This document shows, in pieces, positions 1-9,657 of a stretch of 64,000 bases of DNA. The stretch comes from Comamonas flocculans (GTDB taxonomy: Bacteria; Pseudomonadota; Gammaproteobacteria; Burkholderiales; Burkholderiaceae_C): assembly GCF_007954405.1 (NCBI RefSeq), contig NZ_CP042344.1, positions 1,674,001-1,738,000 of the forward strand, written 5' to 3'. The notes below the pieces were generated by a model, which had not been told where the DNA came from, did no database searches, and saw only the letters and a list, made by a program, of their open reading frames with translations. A program made the translations under genes and the position numbers. Position 1 is the first letter of the stretch, and each line of letters begins with the position of its first letter.

Positions 1-77
1 GGGCTGCGCGGATCGGCTGGGCGCCGCCGGGTTCTCGCGGTGCCTACCCGCGACGGTTGACGCCCAAGCGCGAATAT

Positions 78-101
78 CGTATACAAAAACGTATACAAAA
101 C
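78..101. promoter_or_regulatory. Tandem GTATAC operator-like repeat upstream of maeB
   Basis: Two adjacent 12-base units of the form CGTATACAAAAA/C lie at 78-89 and 90-101, each holding the palindrome GTATAC. They sit about 55 bases before the chosen maeB start. FadR/FCD-type GntR regulators often use GTATAC-like half sites, so an operator is plausible. This is inference; no regulator gene is adjacent in the window. Confidence 0.35.
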
Positions 102-153
102 CATGCTGAACCGCTGGCGCCCGCGCGCGGCCAGCCACCAAGGGGCTTCATCC

Positions 154-2469
154 ATGCCAGACATGTCCGCTTCCGATACCTCCGCCGCCGACAAGCGCGA
201 AGTGCTGCGCCGCGCTGCGCTCGAATACCACGAACACCCCAAGCCCGGCAAGATTTCCATCCACCCGACCAAGCAGATGGTCAGCCGCCACGACCTGGCG
301 CTGGCCTATTCGCCCGGCGTGGCCGCGCCCTGTGAGGAGATCGTCAAGGACCCGACCGCGGCGTTTCGCTATACCGCGCGCGGCAACCTGGTGGGCGTGG
401 TGACCAATGGCACGGCGGTGCTGGGCCTGGGCGACATCGGACCGCTGGCCGGCAAGCCGGTGATGGAAGGCAAGGGGGTGCTGTTCAAGAAGTTCTCGGG
501 CATCGACGTCTTCGACATCGAGATCAACGAGAAGGACCCGGACAAGCTCGTCGAAATCATCGCGGCGCTGGAGCCGACCTTTGGCGGCATCAACCTCGAA
601 GACATCAAGGCGCCGGACTGCTTCTACGTGGAGCGCAAGCTGCGCGAGCGCATGAACATTCCGGTGTTCCATGACGACCAGCATGGCACGGCCATCGTCG
701 TCGGTGCCGCGGTGCTCAATGCGCTGCAGGTGGCGGGCAAGGACATTGGCGCGGTCAAGCTCGTGGCCTCGGGCGCGGGCGCGGCGGCGCTGGCCTGCCT
801 GGGCCTGCTGGTCAAGCTCGGCCTGCCGCGCGAGAACATCTGGGTCAGCGACATCGCCGGCGTGGTCTACCAGGGCCGCACCGAGCTGATGGATGAGGCC
901 AAGGCGCAGTTCGCGCAGCCGACCGAGGCGCGCCAGCTGACCGAGATCATCGACGGCGCGGACATCTTCCTCGGCTTGTCGGCCGGCGGCGTGCTCAAGC
1001 AGGAGATGGTGCGCAAGATGGCGGCCAACCCGCTCATCTTCGCGCTGGCCAATCCCAATCCCGAGATCACGCCGGAGGAAGTCAAGGCGGTGCGCGGCGA
1101 TGCCATCATCGCCACCGGCCGCAGCGACTACCCCAACCAGGTCAACAACGTCCTGTGCTTTCCGTACGTGTTTCGCGGCGCGTTGGACAGCGGGGCGACC
1201 ACGATCACCACCGAGATGGAGATCGCCGCGGTGCGCGCCATTGCCGAGCTCGCGCGCGCCGAACAGAGCGAAGTGGTGGCGGCGGCCTATGCGGGCGAGC
1301 AGCTCTCCTTCGGCCCCGAATACCTGATCCCCAAGCCTTTCGATCCGCGTCTGATGATGAAGATTGCGCCCGCGGTGGCGCAGGCGGCGATGGACAGCGG
1401 GGTGGCCAGCCGCCCGATCGCCGACATCGAGGCCTACCGCGACCACCTGCAGACCTTCGTCTATGCCTCGGGCACGATGATGAAGCCGGTGTTCATGGCC
1501 GCGCGCCAGGCCGAGCTCAAGCGCGTGGCCTTCTCCGAAGGCGAGGAAGAGCGCGTGCTGCGCGCTGCGCAGATCGTCTTTGACGAGCGCATCGCCCGGC
1601 CCACGCTGATCGGGCGACCGGCCATCATTGCCCAGCGCATCGAGAAATTCGGCCTGCGTCTGCAGGAAGGGCGCGACTACGACGTGGTCAACGTCGAGCA
1701 CGACGACCGCTACCGCGGCTTCTGGCAGACCTACCACCGCATGACCGAGAGGAAGGGCGTGACGGTGCCGATCGCGCGCATCGAGATGCGCCGGCGTTTG
1801 ACCCTGATCGGCTCCATGCTGCTGCACACCGGCGAGGTCGACGGCCTGATCTGCGGCACCTGGGGCAATACCGCGCACCACCTGCAATACATCGATCAGG
1901 TGATAGGCAAGCGCACCGGCGTCAACACCTATGCCTGCATGAACGCGCTGCTGCTGCCCGAGCGCGAGGTATTCATCGTGGACACCCACGTGAATTACGA
2001 CCCCAGCGCCGAGCAGCTCGCTGAAATCACCGTCATGGCGGCCGAGGAGATCCTGCGTTTCGGCATCACGCCCAAGGCTGCGTTGCTGTCGCACTCCAAC
2101 TTCGGCTCCAGCCAGCAGCCCAGCGCGGTCAAGATGCGCCGCACGCTGGAGCTGCTGCAGGCCCAGGCGCCGTGGCTCGATGTCGAGGGCGAGATGCATG
2201 GCGACGTGGCGCTGGACGAGCAGGCGCGCCAGATGCTGATGCCCAACACCACCATGACCGGCAGCTGCAACCTGCTGGTGATGCCCAACATCGATGCGGC
2301 CAACATCGCCTACAACCTGCTCAAGACGGCGGCCGGTGGCGGCATCGCGATCGGCCCGATGCTGCTGGGCGCGGCGGCGCCGGTACAGGTGCTCACCCCC
2401 AGCGCCACGGTGCGGCGCATCGTCAATATGGTTGCCTTGACCGTGACGGATGCCAACGCCGCGCAGTGA
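154..2469 (+). CDS. maeB: NADP-dependent malic enzyme with C-terminal phosphotransacetylase-like domain (MaeB type)
   Basis: The enzyme oxidatively decarboxylates malate to pyruvate with NADP+, linking the TCA cycle to pyruvate and NADPH supply in the cytosol. The protein is 771 residues, the usual size of the hybrid form. The malic domain covers about residues 20-430, with the AYSPGVA motif near residue 50 and a glycine-rich nucleotide site (SGAGAAALA) near 207. A phosphate acetyl/butyryltransferase-like domain covers about 440-770; in this family it is regulatory rather than catalytic. An upstream in-frame ATG at 103 exists, but ATG 154 is preferred because AAGGGG lies eight bases before it and the product then starts like family members. 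The gene stands alone, with a possible GTATAC operator upstream. Confidence 0.93.
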   Translation: MPDMSASDTSAADKREVLRRAALEYHEHPKPGKISIHPTKQMVSRHDLALAYSPGVAAPCEEIVKDPTAAFRYTARGNLVGVVTNGTAVLGLGDIGPLAGKPVMEGKGVLFKKFSGIDVFDIEINEKDPDKLVEIIAALEPTFGGINLEDIKAPDCFYVERKLRERMNIPVFHDDQHGTAIVVGAAVLNALQVAGKDIGAVKLVASGAGAAALACLGLLVKLGLPRENIWVSDIAGVVYQGRTELMDEAKAQFAQPTEARQLTEIIDGADIFLGLSAGGVLKQEMVRKMAANPLIFALANPNPEITPEEVKAVRGDAIIATGRSDYPNQVNNVLCFPYVFRGALDSGATTITTEMEIAAVRAIAELARAEQSEVVAAAYAGEQLSFGPEYLIPKPFDPRLMMKIAPAVAQAAMDSGVASRPIADIEAYRDHLQTFVYASGTMMKPVFMAARQAELKRVAFSEGEEERVLRAAQIVFDERIARPTLIGRPAIIAQRIEKFGLRLQEGRDYDVVNVEHDDRYRGFWQTYHRMTERKGVTVPIARIEMRRRLTLIGSMLLHTGEVDGLICGTWGNTAHHLQYIDQVIGKRTGVNTYACMNALLLPEREVFIVDTHVNYDPSAEQLAEITVMAAEEILRFGITPKAALLSHSNFGSSQQPSAVKMRRTLELLQAQAPWLDVEGEMHGDVALDEQARQMLMPNTTMTGSCNLLVMPNIDAANIAYNLLKTAAGGGIAIGPMLLGAAAPVQVLTPSATVRRIVNMVALTVTDANAAQ

Positions 2470-2628
2470 GGGATCGTCGGCCCTTTCTCCGGGAAAACCC
2501 TGGGCTTATTGCCTAAAAACCGTGCAATCGCTTGATTTTTGAGCAGGAACTTGTCACACTAGCACGTTTTGATTTCGGGTAAACCCTAGCCACGTGGTGG
2601 CGCCCGGGTTGGTCGAGGGCCGTCGTCG

Positions 2629-3030
2629 ATGTCGAATGCATTCACCACCGGTGGGCGCCAGTGGGTCGCGGCCGCGCTGCTGGGCAGCCTCTGCTTGTGG
2701 GGGTCCGTCGGCGCCCGTCACCCCGCACCCGTGGTCCCGGCAGCGGCAAGCGTGGCCCTGGCCGAGCTGCCGGCGCCAGCGCGCAGCACCTATGTGCGCA
2801 TCCACCAGGGTGGCCCTTTCCCCCATGACAAGGATGGTTCCGTGTTTGGCAATTACGAGCGGCAGCTGCCCGCGCGCCGGCGAGGTTATTACCGCGAATA
2901 CACCGTGCGCACCCCGGGAGTCCGTGGTCGGGGCGCGCGGCGCATCGTTTGCGGCGGCGCGCCGCGCACTCCGGATGCCTGCTACTACACCGGCGATCAC
3001 TACGCCAGTTTTCGATTGATCGCGCAGTAG
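2629..3030 (+). CDS. Secreted guanyl-specific ribonuclease (RNase Sa/barnase N1 family)
   Basis: This is a 133-residue protein with an N-terminal hydrophobic segment (about 12-28) that should act as a signal peptide, followed by a microbial RNase fold. The C-terminal half closely resembles RNase Sa: YREYTVRTPG, RRIVCGG and YYTGDHYASF are present. By family knowledge E90 (general base), R105 and H124 (general acid) form the catalytic set; C108 and C118 could form a disulfide. It should cleave RNA after guanosine outside the cytoplasm. The next gene encodes a barstar-family inhibitor, as expected for protecting the producer before export. Substrate and role (nutrient RNase or antagonism) cannot be told from sequence. 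Confidence 0.85.
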   Translation: MSNAFTTGGRQWVAAALLGSLCLWGSVGARHPAPVVPAAASVALAELPAPARSTYVRIHQGGPFPHDKDGSVFGNYERQLPARRRGYYREYTVRTPGVRGRGARRIVCGGAPRTPDACYYTGDHYASFRLIAQ

Positions 3031-3139
3031 TACTGCGCCCATGTTGCGGGAACACACCATGCCAGCGATTCATGCCTTGAGACCCATCGTGACCGAGGCC
3101 GAACCCTTTTTTGGACTTTTGAAAGAAAGAGCAGCGGAG

Positions 3140-3565
3140 ATGGACATGCCACTTCGTCAGGACGATGAGAACTTGCTGCGCAACGTGCGGCCCAACATCG
3201 TGCAGTCGATCCGTGCGTTTCGCGTGCACGATCTGCAGGAGACGGCCGCGCGCCTGGGCCACCACTTTCTCTATGCCAACCTGGCCCATGCGCAGACCAA
3301 GCAGGATGTGCTGGATCTGCTGGGCGAGCAGTTCCTGCTGCCGGCGCACTTCGGCAAGAACCTGGATGCGCTCTACGACTGCATGACCGATCCGCTGCAC
3401 AAGGCGGGGCCGCAGCCGGGATTCGTGGTGGTGCTCGAGCAGATTCCGGCCACCGTGAAGTTCGACAAGGAAGCGCGCGAGCAGCTGCTCGACATCTTCC
3501 GCGACGCTGCCGAATATTGGGGCGAGAGGCGCATCGCGTTTCGCTGCTTCTATTCTTTTCTGTAG
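3140..3565 (+). CDS. Barstar-family ribonuclease inhibitor
   Basis: This is a predicted cytosolic inhibitor of the ribonuclease encoded just upstream. From ATG 3140 the protein has 141 residues. The hallmark barstar segment FGKNLDALYDCMTD lies at about 71-84; by homology D76 and D80 correspond to barstar acidic residues that enter the RNase active site. The C-terminus FRCFYSFL is typical of the betaproteobacterial subgroup. ATG 3140 is preferred because GCGGAG lies directly upstream. In-frame ATGs at 3041 and 3059 would add 27-33 residues with no matching domain. The gene is followed at once by a strong hairpin. Confidence 0.82.
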   Translation: MDMPLRQDDENLLRNVRPNIVQSIRAFRVHDLQETAARLGHHFLYANLAHAQTKQDVLDLLGEQFLLPAHFGKNLDALYDCMTDPLHKAGPQPGFVVVLEQIPATVKFDKEAREQLLDIFRDAAEYWGERRIAFRCFYSFL

Positions 3566-3771
3566 CCCGTTCCGCCACCTTTGGCCCTGCGGAACGGGCT
3601 GACGAGGCCGAGCAGCCCGGTGCGCTCGCCTCCCTGGCCGTGCAAGAGCTGCGCACCGACGCGGAAACGGGCGAGAAGCTGCCCACCGACAAGCTCCTCG
3701 ACGTCTCCCCCCTGGCGCTGCGCATGAGCAGCCCCTTCAACAGCAGCTATTGGCTGGTGGACGCGGCCTGA
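3517..3771 (+). CDS. Possible small hypothetical protein overlapping the barstar end
   Basis: An 84-codon frame runs from ATG 3517, inside barstar in another frame, through the hairpin to a stop at 3771. The part after 3600 has the G/C-rich third positions of neighbouring genes and reads as a plausible soluble peptide ending SSYWLVDAA. No start with a ribosome site is seen after the hairpin; GTG 3640 would give 44 residues. I do not recognise a family. It may be a short real protein, the remnant of one, or chance. Confidence 0.22.
   Translation: MGREAHRVSLLLFFSVARSATFGPAERADEAEQPGALASLAVQELRTDAETGEKLPTDKLLDVSPLALRMSSPFNSSYWLVDAA
3564..3600 (+). terminator. 12-bp perfect hairpin after the barstar gene
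   Basis: AGCCCGTTCCGC (3564-3575) and GCGGAACGGGCT (3589-3600) are perfect inverted repeats around a 13-base loop, beginning inside the barstar stop codon. No T-run follows, so it is a transcript-end or stabilising hairpin rather than a textbook intrinsic terminator. Confidence 0.55.
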
Positions 3772-3775
3772 GAGC

Positions 3776-4549
3776 TCAGTGCGGGCCGGCGACCGCCTGC
3801 AGCGCCTGCGCCAGCGCCACGTATTCGTGCACCGGCACCTCCTGCGCGCGCCGCTGCAAATCGAACTCGCCCTCGTAGCCGCGCGCCGCCAGCCACGGTT
3901 GCAGCGGGTGGCGCAGCAGCTTGCGCCGCTGGCTGAAGGCCGCCTGCACCAGTGCGGACAGCAGCCGCGCGTCCACCGGCGCGGGCCGCTGCAGCGCGAC
4001 CATGCGCACCACCGCGCTGTCCACCTTCGGGGGCGGTTCGAAGCTGGCGGGCGGCACCCGCAGCAGGTCCTCCATCTCGTAGCGCCACTGCAGCATCACC
4101 GCCAGGCGCCCATAGTCGTGGCTGTCGCACGGCGCGACCATGCGCTCGACCACCTCTTTTTGCAGCATGAAATGCTGGTCCTCGATCTGTTCGGCAAACT
4201 CCAGCAGGTGAAACAGAATCGGGGTGGAGATGTTGTAGGGCAGGTTGCCGACTACGCGCAGCTTGCGCCCGGGCGGCACCAGCGGTGAAAAATCCACCTT
4301 CAGCACGTCCGCCTCGATCACCGTGAGCTGCGCGTTGCGGCGCAGGCGCGCGGCCAGATCGCGGTCGAGCTCTATCACGGTGAGCTCGCCCAGGCGCTCG
4401 AGCAGTGGCTCGGTCAGCGCCGCCAGGCCCGGGCCGATTTCCACCATGGCCTGGCCGGGCTGCGGCGCTATCGCGCGCACGATGGCGTCGATGACCGAAA
4501 GGTCGGCCAGGAAGTGCTGGCCGAAGCGCTTGCGCGGCAGGTGTTTCAC
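3776..4549 (-). CDS. rsmA: 16S rRNA dimethyladenosine transferase
   Basis: RsmA (KsgA) uses S-adenosylmethionine to dimethylate A1518 and A1519 of 16S rRNA during late 30S assembly. The protein has 257 residues, normal for the family. It opens with KRFGQHFL, has the SAM-binding loop [14 protein letters not shown] near 37-50 (family consensus usually GPGxGxLT) and the catalytic NLPYNIS motif near 102-108. Its start overlaps the surA stop by four bases (ATGA), so the two are translationally coupled. The lptD-surA-rsmA order is conserved in proteobacteria, although pdxA, often between surA and rsmA, is absent here. Confidence 0.95.
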   Translation of the reverse strand: MKHLPRKRFGQHFLADLSVIDAIVRAIAPQPGQAMVEIGPGLAALTEPLLERLGELTVIELDRDLAARLRRNAQLTVIEADVLKVDFSPLVPPGRKLRVVGNLPYNISTPILFHLLEFAEQIEDQHFMLQKEVVERMVAPCDSHDYGRLAVMLQWRYEMEDLLRVPPASFEPPPKVDSAVVRMVALQRPAPVDARLLSALVQAAFSQRRKLLRHPLQPWLAARGYEGEFDLQRRAQEVPVHEYVALAQALQAVAGPH

Positions 4550-5985
4550 CGCGGCGGCTCGCGCAGCTCCACGTAGGCGCGGGCGCGCTCCTCGCGCAGC
4601 CAGTTGGCGTAGGCCTCTTCGAGCTTCTTCTCGCGCACCGCCTCGCGCACCATGTCGCGTTGCTGGCGCTGGGTCAGCTGTACCTGGCGGCGATCCACCA
4701 GCTCGATCAGGTGCACGCCAAAGCGCGTCACCACCGGCTGGCTGACCTCGCCGGGCTGCAGCTGGTCGAGCGCCTGCTGGAATTCGGGCACGAAGCGCCC
4801 CGGGAAGGACCAGCCGAGGTCGCCGCCTTCCGACGCGCTCGCGTCCTGCGAATACTCGCGCGCCAGCGATTCAAAGCTCGCCTGCCCGCGCTCGATGCGC
4901 TGGCGCAGCTCGCCCAGCTGCGCGGCCGCCTGCGCCTCGCTCAGCTTGGGGCCAGTGTTGAGCAGGATGTGGCGCGCGTGCGTCTGCACCGCCATGGTGG
5001 GCATGCCGCTGCGCGAGCGCTCGAGCACCTTGAGGATGTGAAAGCCCGCGGCCGAGCGCACCGGGCCGACGAAGTCGCCGACCGCTGTCCTGGCCGTCGC
5101 TTCCAGGAAGAGTTCGGGGTAGCGGTCCATGGGGCGCAGGCCGGTTTCGCCGCCGCTGCGCCCCTCGGGCGCGTCCGAATACTCGCGCGCCAGCGCGGCA
5201 AAGTCGCCGCCGGCCTGCAGCTTGGTGACGACTTCCTGCGCGCGCTCGCGCCGCTGCTGCACTTCGGCGGGGCTGGCGTTCTCCGGCACTTCAATCAGGA
5301 TGTGGCCCAGGTTCAGCGCCTGGGCGCTCGCGGCTGCCGCGCCCTGCTGCTGCATGAACTGGTCGATGTCGGCGTCGCTGACCTTCACGCGCGACTCCAC
5401 GTCGCGCTCGCGGATGCGCAGCATCAGCAGCTGGTTCTGCAGCTCCTGGCGGAACTGCGCGACGCTGATGCCGTCCTGCGCGAGCTGGCGGTGCAGGCCC
5501 TCGATGCCGATGCCGTTCTGCTGCGCCACCGAGCGCTCGGCCTGGTCCACGGCCCAGCTGTCCGCCTTGATGCCGGCCTCGCGCGCCAGTTGCACCTGAA
5601 TGCGTTCGCTGATCAGGCGTTCGAGCACCTCGTGCATGAGCTGCTCGCGCGGTGGCAGCGTGGCCAGACCCTGGGTTTGCAGCTGCTCGAGCACGCGGGC
5701 GGTGCGCGCGCGCACTTCGTTGTTGGTGATGGGTTCGGAATTGACCACGGCCACGATGTAGTCGGCTGGCTGCGCCACGGCGGAGGCATTGGCCGGCGCC
5801 GCCGCTGCGGCCGCTGCGGTGCCGACGGCTGCAGGTGCCGGCTTGGCCGCGGGGGGCGGCGCAGAGGCCGCGGGCGCGGCCGGCTTGCGCGGCGCCGTGC
5901 GGCCCTGGGCCCAGGCGGGCGGCAAGGCCGCAAGCGCCAGCGTCATCAGGCAGCCCAGGGCGAGAAAGCGTACACGTGGTGTCAT
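4546..5985 (-). CDS. surA: Periplasmic peptidyl-prolyl isomerase / outer-membrane protein chaperone SurA
   Basis: SurA escorts unfolded outer-membrane proteins, including LptD, through the periplasm. The 479-residue product has a cleavable signal peptide (cut near AWAQG, about residue 27). An Ala/Pro-rich linker of about 45 residues follows, then the SurA N-terminal chaperone region (about 80-230) and two parvulin domains (about 225-325 and 335-435). Each parvulin domain has the typical HIL...A...F..LAREYS pattern, and the second keeps GGDLGW. It lies downstream of lptD (29-base gap) and overlaps rsmA by four bases. The Ala/Pro tract is longer than in enteric SurA, as is common in high-GC betaproteobacteria. 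Confidence 0.94.
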   Translation of the reverse strand: MTPRVRFLALGCLMTLALAALPPAWAQGRTAPRKPAAPAASAPPPAAKPAPAAVGTAAAAAAAPANASAVAQPADYIVAVVNSEPITNNEVRARTARVLEQLQTQGLATLPPREQLMHEVLERLISERIQVQLAREAGIKADSWAVDQAERSVAQQNGIGIEGLHRQLAQDGISVAQFRQELQNQLLMLRIRERDVESRVKVSDADIDQFMQQQGAAAASAQALNLGHILIEVPENASPAEVQQRRERAQEVVTKLQAGGDFAALAREYSDAPEGRSGGETGLRPMDRYPELFLEATARTAVGDFVGPVRSAAGFHILKVLERSRSGMPTMAVQTHARHILLNTGPKLSEAQAAAQLGELRQRIERGQASFESLAREYSQDASASEGGDLGWSFPGRFVPEFQQALDQLQPGEVSQPVVTRFGVHLIELVDRRQVQLTQRQQRDMVREAVREKKLEEAYANWLREERARAYVELREPPR

Positions 5986-6014
5986 GGCGGATCGTAAGGT
6001 GCCGTGTCAAGCGC

Positions 6015-8384
6015 TCAATCGTAGCGGGTGAAACGGCTGGGGGCGGGGGTGTCGCTCTCCAGCGTCTGGTAGCCCGGCACGTTCTGTTGCAGGCTGGCGA
6101 GCGGATTGTTGCCGAAGGACAGGCGCGACAAGCCCTTGAGCTCCAGCTGCAGCAGGATGCGGGTGTTGGAGCTGGCCAGGCCCGTCTGCAGGCGTTCGAG
6201 CACCAGACGCCCGGTCCAGCAGCAGCTCTGGTATTCGGCGCCGACGATGGCGTCGACCACCCGCCGGTCGGGCAGGCTGTAGTTGATGCGGCCCACGCCG
6301 TACCAGCGCCCGCCCGAGCGCCGGGCGTTGTCTTCACGCGCGAGCGAGAGCAGCTCGCCGATCGGCCACTGCCAGCCCAGGTCCACCTGGCGCGAGGCCA
6401 CCGTGTAGGGCCCGGTCACTTCCTGCTTGCGGTAGGCGAGGCTGAGCGTGTGGTACTTGGCCGGGGTGTAGCGCGCCGCGATGGTGGCGCGCATTGAGCG
6501 GCGCTCCTTGGGGTTGTACTGGAAGACGGCGTCCAGCCCCCATTGCGGCGTCCAGTGGATGCCCGCGCCCAGCAGCACGTCCGACAGGTGCTCGCTCACC
6601 GGCGGCATGCCCGGCATGGTCACCTTCTGATCGGAAAAGCGCAGGCGCTGGGCGATGCCCAGGCGCACCGCCTCGGCGCCGGTGCCGGGGTCGAGCAGGC
6701 GCGTGGTCACGCCCAGGGTCAGCAAGTTGTTGTCGGCGATGCGGTCGTTGCCACCGAAGGAATTCTCGGTGTAGATGGAGGCGAAGTTGAAGTCCGTCTG
6801 TGCGCTGTCGTACACCGGCAGCATGCTCTGGTCGCGGTAGGGCGTGTAGGTGTAGAAGGCGCGCGGCTCCAGCGTCTGCAGGAAGTCGCGCCCGAACCAC
6901 CGCGCGTCGCGCTCGAAGACCAGGCCGCTGTCCAGGCTGAAGGTGGGCAGCACGCGCGTGACGCTGCGCTGGCCGCTGCCCAGCGGCGCGTCAAAGCCGT
7001 AGCGCGTGGCGTGCAGCTGCAGGCGCGGGGTGACGAAGCTTGCCGGCGTGAGCCAGGGGCGGCTGAGCTGGGCGACGAAGTAGCTGCGCCGGGCGTTGGG
7101 CTGGTTGTAGAAGCTGCGGTCCCCGTGGAAGTTGGTGTGGTCCGCGTCCAGGCGCAGGTCCAGCCCCGAGCGCAGCGCGCTGGGCGCATAGCTCCAGTGC
7201 AGCTGGGGCAGCAGGTCGTAGGGCGGGGTGATGGGCGCGCTCGCGTCCTGCAGCGTCTGCCACTTGAGCGTGCGCAGGCTCAGCGTGTGGGCGCCGCCCG
7301 ACCAGTTCAGGTTCGCGTCCGCGGGCAGCAGGCGCTCGGCCGTCACGTCCAGCGGGTTGTAGCTGCTGGAGCCGCGCTGCGGAAAATCGCGCCAGTAGTC
7401 GTTGTCGCTCGCGCGCCGGGCGTTCAGCGACAGGCCCAGGTCGCCCCAGGGCGAGCCGATCCGCGCGGTGTGCTTGACGCTGGCGAGCCAGCGGCTGCGC
7501 TGGCGCAGCTTGTCGTCGGGCATGAAGTTCAGCCCGAGCTCGCCGCCGTAGCGCGGCTCGAGGTAGCGAAACTGCGTCTCCAGCCCCAGCCCGCGGCGCG
7601 TCATCAGCGTGGGCGTGAAGGTGGCGTCGCGGTTGGGCGCGATGTTCCAGTACCAGGGCTGGGCGTAGACGAAGCCGCTGGTGCTGTCCAGCGCCAGCGT
7701 GGGCGGCAGCAGCCCGGTCTTGCGCTTGCTCGACAGCGGAAAGCTGATCCAGGGCGTGGCCAGTATCGGCACGCCCTTGAATTCGAGCACCGCGTTCATG
7801 GCCGTGCCCGTGTCCTCGACCTTGTCGATGCGCAGCGTGCGCGCGCGTAATACCCAGTCCGGCTGCCAGCTTTCCTCGTCGTCCTTCTGGCAGGTGGTGT
7901 AGCTGCCCTCGTGGGCCACCGAGCGCTCGCGGTCGATGAAATCCATGCGCGCGGCGCTGCCGTGGCCGCCGTTTTCCAGCAGCGCGTAGTCGATGTCGGT
8001 GAAAAAGCCGCTGAAGGCGTTGACCTTCAGATCCAGCAGCGTGCCGTCGTAGCGGTTGCCGCCGCGGTTGATGCGCACATGGCCGCTGGCGCGCGCGCGG
8101 TCTTCGGGTATGTCGTAGTCCATGCGGTCGGCGTGGATGACGGTGTCGCCGCGGCGCAGCTCGGCGTCGCCTTCGATGCCCACGCGCACGTCGGTCTGCC
8201 CCTGGACATGCTGGCCGCGCACGAAGGTGGGCAGGGTGTCCGCCGGGCCAGGGGCCTGTTCCTGCAGCATCGGCGTGCTCTTGAGCGCGCCGCTCTGCGC
8301 GAGCACGCCCTGGCCGCAGAGCAGCAGGGCGCAGGCGGCCAGATGGCACAGACGGCGAAGGCGGGCGGGCGGGTGCGACGGCAC
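6015..8384 (-). CDS. lptD: LPS-assembly outer-membrane protein LptD
   Basis: LptD forms with LptE the outer-membrane translocon that inserts lipopolysaccharide into the outer leaflet. The 789-residue product has a signal peptide ending near VLAQSG, an N-terminal OstA/jellyroll domain (about 60-170) and a long beta-barrel region. The adjacent cysteine pair in EYQSCCW near the C-terminus and the cysteine in TTCQKDDEESW are the positions used for the inter-domain disulfides in this family. It heads the lptD-surA-rsmA operon and diverges from the amgK-like gene across about 90 bases, where both promoters must lie. Confidence 0.95.
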   Translation of the reverse strand: MPSHPPARLRRLCHLAACALLLCGQGVLAQSGALKSTPMLQEQAPGPADTLPTFVRGQHVQGQTDVRVGIEGDAELRRGDTVIHADRMDYDIPEDRARASGHVRINRGGNRYDGTLLDLKVNAFSGFFTDIDYALLENGGHGSAARMDFIDRERSVAHEGSYTTCQKDDEESWQPDWVLRARTLRIDKVEDTGTAMNAVLEFKGVPILATPWISFPLSSKRKTGLLPPTLALDSTSGFVYAQPWYWNIAPNRDATFTPTLMTRRGLGLETQFRYLEPRYGGELGLNFMPDDKLRQRSRWLASVKHTARIGSPWGDLGLSLNARRASDNDYWRDFPQRGSSSYNPLDVTAERLLPADANLNWSGGAHTLSLRTLKWQTLQDASAPITPPYDLLPQLHWSYAPSALRSGLDLRLDADHTNFHGDRSFYNQPNARRSYFVAQLSRPWLTPASFVTPRLQLHATRYGFDAPLGSGQRSVTRVLPTFSLDSGLVFERDARWFGRDFLQTLEPRAFYTYTPYRDQSMLPVYDSAQTDFNFASIYTENSFGGNDRIADNNLLTLGVTTRLLDPGTGAEAVRLGIAQRLRFSDQKVTMPGMPPVSEHLSDVLLGAGIHWTPQWGLDAVFQYNPKERRSMRATIAARYTPAKYHTLSLAYRKQEVTGPYTVASRQVDLGWQWPIGELLSLAREDNARRSGGRWYGVGRINYSLPDRRVVDAIVGAEYQSCCWTGRLVLERLQTGLASSNTRILLQLELKGLSRLSFGNNPLASLQQNVPGYQTLESDTPAPSRFTRYD

Positions 8385-8474
8385 GAGGGCAAGAATCCAG
8401 CGCAGAGGCGGGCCAGAGAGGCTGCTGCGCGCCCATGTGGCGCCGTGCCTGACCCATACAATCGGCCATTATCC

Positions 8475-9656
8475 ATGAGCGCCATGCCAGCACCCGCCGC
8501 CTCCCCAGTGCCCGAATGGACCGATCGCGCGCGCAAGCAGGCCTTCGATGCCTGGCTGGCGCCGCTCATGGCCGCTCACGGCCTGCAGGCGCCCAGTCTG
8601 CGTCTGGCCAGCAGCGACGCGAGCTTTCGCCGTTACCTGCGCATCGACGACGCGCACGGCACCTCGCTCGTCATCATGGACGCGCCGCCCGACAAGGAAG
8701 ACTGCCACGCCTTTGCCGCGGTGCAGGCGTTGATGCAGCAGGCCGGCCTGCGCGTGCCGCAGATCCTCGCCTGGGACCAGGCGCATGGCTTCATGCTGCT
8801 CAGCGACCTGGGCGCGCAGACGGCGATCAGCCGGCTCGATGAAGAACGCCCCCAAGAAGCGCACGCCTGGTACCTGCAGGCCATCGACATCCTGGTCGAC
8901 TGGCAAAAGGCCAGCCGCGAGGGCGTGCTGCCGCCCTACGACGAGGCGCTGCTGCGCCGCGAGCTGCAGCTCTTCCCCGACTGGTACGTGACGCGCCACC
9001 GCGCCGTGGCGCTGGACGAGAAGCAGCAGGCGGTGCTGGCCAGGGCGTTTGACGCCATCGTGGCGCAGAACCTCGCCGTGCCGCGCGTCTTCGTGCACCG
9101 CGACTACATGATGCGCAACCTCATCGTCGCGGATGCGGCCCCCGCGCTCGCCGCTGCGCGTGGTTCGCTGCCCCCCGGGGGCGCGCGTGTCGCCCTGGGG
9201 CGGCCCGGCGGCGAAACCGGCGAACGCCTGGGCGTGCTGGATTTTCAGGATGCGGTCTTCGGCCCCGTCACCTACGACATCGCCAGCCTGATGCGCGACG
9301 CCTTCATCAGCTGGGAGGAAGACTTCGTCATCGACCTCACGGTGCGCTACTGGGAGAAGGCGAGGAAGGCCGGCCTGCTGGGTGCGGCGAGCAGCAGCGG
9401 CTGGGGCGCGGACTTTGGCGAGTTCTACCGCGCGGTGGACTGGATGGCGCTGCAGCGCCACCTCAAAGTGGCCGGCATCTTCGCGCGCATCACGCTGCGC
9501 GACGGCAAGCCCCGGTACCTGGCGGATGCGCCGCGCTTCATCGGCTACATCCGCGCCACCTGCGCGCGCTACCGTGAGTTTGCCCCGCTGCTGCGCCTCA
9601 TCGACCAGATCGAAGGCACCCAGGCACTGCAAGCTTATGCTTTCGGCAGGATTTGA
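8475..9656 (+). CDS. amgK: AmgK-like N-acetylmuramate/N-acetylglucosamine kinase (APH family)
   Basis: This is an aminoglycoside-phosphotransferase-fold kinase. Beside lptD, such proteins are the anomeric MurNAc/GlcNAc 1-kinase of the peptidoglycan recycling bypass. The catalytic loop HRDYMMRN is at about 208-215 and the metal-binding DFQDAVFGP at about 256. The chosen ATG gives 393 residues. This is longer than relatives because about 30 extra residues, rich in Ala, Gly, Pro and Arg, sit between these two motifs. That insert is encoded by a GC-rich palindrome (see the repeat at 9160-9215). The frame stays open and both catalytic motifs are intact. The partner nucleotidyltransferase murU is not next door, so the substrate is inferred by family and position. 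Confidence 0.78.
   Translation: MSAMPAPAASPVPEWTDRARKQAFDAWLAPLMAAHGLQAPSLRLASSDASFRRYLRIDDAHGTSLVIMDAPPDKEDCHAFAAVQALMQQAGLRVPQILAWDQAHGFMLLSDLGAQTAISRLDEERPQEAHAWYLQAIDILVDWQKASREGVLPPYDEALLRRELQLFPDWYVTRHRAVALDEKQQAVLARAFDAIVAQNLAVPRVFVHRDYMMRNLIVADAAPALAAARGSLPPGGARVALGRPGGETGERLGVLDFQDAVFGPVTYDIASLMRDAFISWEEDFVIDLTVRYWEKARKAGLLGAASSSGWGADFGEFYRAVDWMALQRHLKVAGIFARITLRDGKPRYLADAPRFIGYIRATCARYREFAPLLRLIDQIEGTQALQAYAFGRI
9160..9215. repeat. GC-rich palindromic insertion inside amgK
   Basis: The stretch around CCCCCGGGGG (9172-9181) and the partly complementary CCCTGGGGCGGCCCGG further on form a strong fold-back inside the kinase gene. It encodes most of an Ala/Gly/Pro/Arg-rich loop without breaking the frame. 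It resembles the short palindromic elements that sit between genes in Comamonadaceae, but no second copy of this exact sequence was found in the window. Confidence 0.45.
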
Positions 9657-9657
9657 A

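Noticed and set aside
148..2199. Long open frame antisense to maeB
   Set aside because: It mirrors the malic enzyme gene, is His/Arg/Gln-rich without a domain, and arises from the strong G/C third-position bias. The same holds for long antisense frames over surA, lptD, dmpN, the TonB receptor and others.
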